Positions 5,722 to 5,777 of a DNA stretch of 5,777 nt are shown one piece after another; positions within the stretch are counted from its first letter, which is position 1, and each line of letters starts with the position of its first letter. The DNA is from Nitrospirota bacterium. GTDB taxonomy: Bacteria; Nitrospirota; Thermodesulfovibrionia; Thermodesulfovibrionales; Magnetobacteriaceae. The notes under the pieces were generated by a model, which was given only the letters and a program-made list of their open reading frames with translations, made no database searches and was not told the DNA's origin. A program made the position numbers and the translations under genes. Location: the NCBI GenBank assembly GCA_015232165.1, contig JADGAE010000131.1:1-5777 (forward strand). Direction: 5' to 3'.

Positions 5722-5777
5722 ATTATGGGGTCAAGGGGACTTCTTCGTGGCCGGGGCGCCTCGCCCCTCCCCTTGCA
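5722..5777 (+). repeat. GC-rich dispersed repeat, copy 3 (cut by window end)
   Basis: ATTATGGGGTCAAGGGG (5722-5738) is an exact inverted copy of 3453-3469. GTGGCCGGGGCG (5747-5758) matches 3294-3305, and CTCGCCCCTCCCCTTGCA (5760-5777) matches 36-53. Compared with copies 1 and 2 the spacer between GGGGCG and CGCCCC is collapsed to CCT, giving a compact 6-bp, 3-base-loop hairpin at 5753-5767. The copy lies 45 bp after the fcl stop and runs off the window. No T tract follows the hairpin, so a terminator role is not established. The 45 bp before it (5677-5721) are AT-rich and hold no recognisable feature. Confidence 0.75.

Overview
The window looks like part of a bacterial chromosome, probably from a Gram-negative, environmental, non-enteric organism. 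All four genes lie on the + strand and share one compositional style: moderate GC, with frequent ATA for isoleucine and AGA/AGG for arginine. The cytoplasmic half of the kinase (a QQSKLAAMGEM...HQWRQPL dimerisation region) and the HD-GYP regulator are of types common in Desulfobacterota, Nitrospirota and related sensory-rich bacteria. This placement is an inference of low confidence, because no rRNA or other marker is present.

Layout. Positions 1-232 are non-coding: a GC-rich palindromic repeat (1-95), a weak terminator-like T tract (to 125), and an AT-rich promoter region with a perfect tandem duplication of a 19-bp unit that carries TATAAT. Positions 233-3263 hold a two-gene signalling operon. 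It encodes a membrane histidine kinase (MASE3-PAS-HisKA-HATPase) and, overlapping it by 23 bp, a receiver/HD-GYP response regulator predicted to degrade cyclic di-GMP. Positions 3264-3627 are a 364-bp gap with a second, larger copy of the GC-rich repeat modules, followed by a near-consensus sigma-70 promoter (TTGACA-N17-TAAAAT) and an A-rich leader. Positions 3628-5676 hold gmd and fcl, the two enzymes that convert GDP-D-mannose to GDP-L-fucose. The final 100 bp carry a third copy of the repeat modules, cut by the window edge.

How it works together. The kinase senses an unknown membrane or PAS-domain signal and probably phosphorylates the HD-GYP regulator, which would then lower c-di-GMP. The gmd-fcl pair supplies GDP-L-fucose for a surface glycan (LPS O-antigen, capsule or exopolysaccharide), but no glycosyltransferase is visible here. 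The gmd promoter is separate from the kinase operon, so any link between signalling and fucose supply is inference only.

The genes themselves are ordinary and intact. The most interesting structure is the intergenic repeat family. Short GC-rich modules recur at three loci in different orders and orientations, and both ends of the window fall inside them. That suggests a dispersed, genome-wide palindromic repeat at which a draft assembly may have broken.
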